From Numida meleagris (lineage: Eukaryota > Chordata > Aves > Galliformes > Numididae), in contig NC_034421.1 in NCBI RefSeq assembly GCF_002078875.1, forward strand, positions 5,494,499 through 5,558,498: a stretch of 64,000 nucleotides of DNA, read 5' to 3'. The notes beneath the pieces were generated by a model, which ran no database searches, was not told where the DNA came from, and saw only the letters and a list, made by a program, of their open reading frames with translations. Each line of letters starts with the position of its first letter. Position 1 is the stretch's first letter. Below, in pieces: positions 61,401 to 64,000 of the stretch. The translations under genes were made by a program, and so were the position numbers.

Positions 61401-64000
61401 CTGCAACCTTCAGGCATAAATACTGGTGCTGAGAGAGGCACAGCACTCTGTTCCCATTCCCACTGTTATTATTAGTTGTAATAACATCCAGCAAGCCCTG
61501 CCTGGGAGTCTCACGTGGTGGGGTGATGTACACAGAACAAAACACAACCCTTGTTTTGGGGAGTAAAAAATCCAAGAAAAGCAAAGATGCATGCAGACAG
61601 ACTGGAGAAGCATCAGGGAACAACAAGACAGCCTCAGCTAACGTGAGAGGTGGTGTTTCTGCAGGTCAGCAGAGCTCCCAAGACAACCTAAGGCACTCCC
61701 TGCTTCCTACCACTCCAGGGCACGCTCCTCTCCTAGTCTGGTAAAGGTGGCACTCGCTGACGGCCAGCAGGAAGGCACAGGCTCAGTGCAGCGTCACACT
61801 CATTGCTTTGTGAAACCACCTTCTTCATTACAGGCTCTCTCTCTCATCACAGTTTCCCTTTGCAGCAAGCAGACGCCCTGCTGTCCAGCTGTATCAAACC
61901 TCCCGGCCTTGGAGCACATTAGAGCCATTGTCAGTACAGCATTTGAAACTGGCTGCCCAGGGCTGTGATTTACGCACATTTTTGTGATGAAATGCAGCTG
62001 GCAAATGCACTCTGCTTTCATTCTTGAGGCTATATTACACTTGGTTTATTTTACCTGCCAGTTGAAATGCAAACAATCCGTCTACATTCTATATATAACC
62101 ATCCATTGCCATCATACATGCTTGTGAAGCATGGCAGTTTAACGGGCTCAGCCACAGCAGGCACCGTGACCGGCTCAGCTGACTTGTTGCGTGACCCAGA
62201 TGGAAGAAAAGCAGCTGGAGGGTCCGGCACGCCGCAGCCACGTGCTGCAGGCCCATTACTGGCACCGAGCACAGCACCAGCTTCCATGCAACTGTTTATG
62301 TGGGGAAGCATGCTACTGTCACCTGCTTAAGGAGTCAGCAGGGAGCGGATGCCATTTATACGGTCAGTCCCTCACCACACAGAGCAACGAATGGCGTGAG
62401 TGAGGGGAAGGAACTGAGCCACTGGTGGTGGTAGAAAAATTGCGCCTGCAGCTCTATGGGGAATAGCTTTGTATTATTCCTCAGGCCAATGAGCACATCT
62501 ATAGGAACCAGATCAGACTGCAAGCTCCCCTTGCCATGACTAGCTCCGTTGTTCTCCTGACTCTCCCGTGACTGCTCAGCATGTCAGCACTCAAATGAGT
62601 TATTACACACAGTTTTTGCATCAGAGAGGTGCTGTTCCTGTCTGGTAGGAGGCAGAGGAATGGAAGGACCTCTAGTACACTTGCCCTTATATAGTAAGAA
62701 AAAAATATACCAAGAACATACAATCCAGCAGAGGAAAACAGAACAGTGGAGGAGTCAGTTAAATTAATTTAATTAAGACAAAAGTCTCCATGAACACCAT
62801 TCACGGCAAGCTTCCCATGGAAGGATGTGATTTATGCCCTTTGCCATGAAGGGAGCCAAGGTCCAGCAGACAGGGATCTAGTCTGCAGTCAGACACCTGT
62901 CTTGGGACTGCCAACATTTGCTATCTGCCATGTTATGACAGAAGTACTTCACCTCTTGCCTACGACCCTCAATTCCCTGTGACATGGGAATGAAACGTTA
63001 CTTTGCTGGGTGTAAGTGCTCACCCATGATTTGCTGCTGGCTCTGATCAGAAGCCTTGCAGCCTGAACTGTGCAGAGAGGATAACAAACTTGGTGGAACT
63101 TTTGGGAATGTCCCAAGAGTGTCTGTTAAAAAGTAATGTGACCTTGGTGCACAAGGGAATAGGAAACACCTCTCTTCCCCAAAGTCTTGAGATAAAGCCC
63201 TTCGCCTCCCTCTCAAGAAGTGGGGACACAATTCAGGTCATCAGCAGGTGCTTGCTGAATGAGTTGAACTTCCATTGCTCTGCTTGGGAGACCCTGTACA
63301 CTCTCTCAAAGCTTCCCTACCAAATCAGTGCCTGGGGAAAGCCTCAGAGGGGAACAGGGATGCACTGGGCAGAATTCACACATCCTGGATTGAGCTGGTG
63401 GGCATCTGCTCACTTCAATTCCAGACAGTACGTGAGTACTTAAAATTAGATCACACAAAGTTTGATGAGTGAACAAGTTTTACTAGCTGAAAGTCAGATT
63501 CTCAGATCAGGATAATATTTTATTGACTCACAACTCAAAAGGAATTTAAGCAATTTGCTCCAAATGCTGCTGAAAGGTTCAATTCTGCCTTCTGAATAAG
63601 TGCTGAGCTTTCCAGGCCAAAACAATTTTTCAAGCCAAAATTGACAAATGCTCACTAGAGAAGCTGGTTGCTACCTTAAATCACACAGAATTACTTTTAC
63701 TCCAGAATAATAAAATGTGCTACTCAAACCCAATACTTCTCTTACACCAATAAGCCATGGACCACTGGGCGCTCACTAAGGTCATCTCCAACCTACTGCA
63801 AAGACAGCTGCTCCGAATGAGACACGCCATGGGTGAGGGATCAGAAAACCAATTAAAAGCTCTTTGAACAGCAATAGCTTGGAACAAATACTAATTTGTA
63901 CTTCTCTTCTGAGAAGTGAATATAAAATAGCATTTCTAGTGCCATTTGATGTAAATTGAGCCTTTTATGTGGAATCATTACAAGTATCAGCAGCTACTTG

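Larger units (their letters stand above)
44169..64000 (-). other. Long intron-like region upstream of IIS2, no exon recognised
   Basis: The next exon 5' should carry the I-II linker and IIS1 and be large, with a conserved end like the family's 'MGVEYHEQ'. No minus-strand frame here resembles it, domain I, or any other gene. The plus strand shows nothing either; the longest frames (47552-48082 plus, 54543-55079 minus, 61117-61626 minus) lack recognisable domains. The contents noted are a weak CR1-like end near 46058, a purine tract at 50763-50862 and an AAAT repeat at 52376-52405. It is most simply one intron of at least 19.8 kb. Confidence 0.7.

Noticed and set aside
61117..61626. 169-codon minus-strand open frame as a possible missing channel exon
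   Set aside because: The residues do not resemble domain I or the I-II linker, and it lacks charged S4-like or pore motifs.
62759..62772. Palindrome TTAAATTAATTTAA
   Set aside because: Low-complexity A/T word expected by chance.

Overview
The window comes from a vertebrate nuclear genome, most likely a bird. It carries CR1-type LINE remnants with the ATTCTATGA-type 3' tail, a MIR/CORE-SINE-like relic, and long introns with very little coding sequence. I cannot name the species. CR1 elements also occur in turtles and crocodilians, so 'avian' is an inference.

One gene dominates: a T-type (low-voltage-activated) calcium channel alpha-1 subunit, read on the minus strand. Twenty-two exons can be placed to the base between 44168 (5'-most) and 2703 (3'-most), all with GT donors and AG acceptors. 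Their lengths sum to 3369 bp (3390 bp with a longer exon form), which is 1123 or 1130 uninterrupted codons. Every codon split across an intron gives the residue expected for the family, so the gene looks intact. The protein runs from the IIS1-S2 loop through domains II, III and IV into the start of the C-terminal tail. The filter residues seen are Glu (II), Asp (III) and Asp (IV), the T-type pattern. Recalled family sequences point to CACNA1H (Cav3.2) rather than CACNA1G or CACNA1I, notably in the domain IV S5-S6 region ([14 protein letters not shown]) and the III-IV linker.

Layout from right to left, which is 5' to 3' of the gene: 44169-64000 has no recognisable exon and is best read as one long intron; the domain I and I-II linker exons must lie beyond the right edge. 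40.4-44.2 kb holds domain II (4 exons). 31.0-36.4 kb holds the II-III cytoplasmic linker (4 exons). 25.1-30.6 kb holds domain III (7 exons). 2.7-18.1 kb holds domain IV (7 exons). 1-2702 is downstream intron with a CR1 copy; the rest of the C-terminal tail and the stop codon lie beyond the left edge.

The most interesting biology is the III-IV linker exon. It has two GT donors exactly 21 nt apart that would add or omit seven residues, and the arrangement matches a known alternative donor in the paralogue CACNA1G. No second gene, RNA gene or intact mobile element was found. Introns and intergenic-looking stretches contain decayed repeats, simple repeats and a few inverted repeats.
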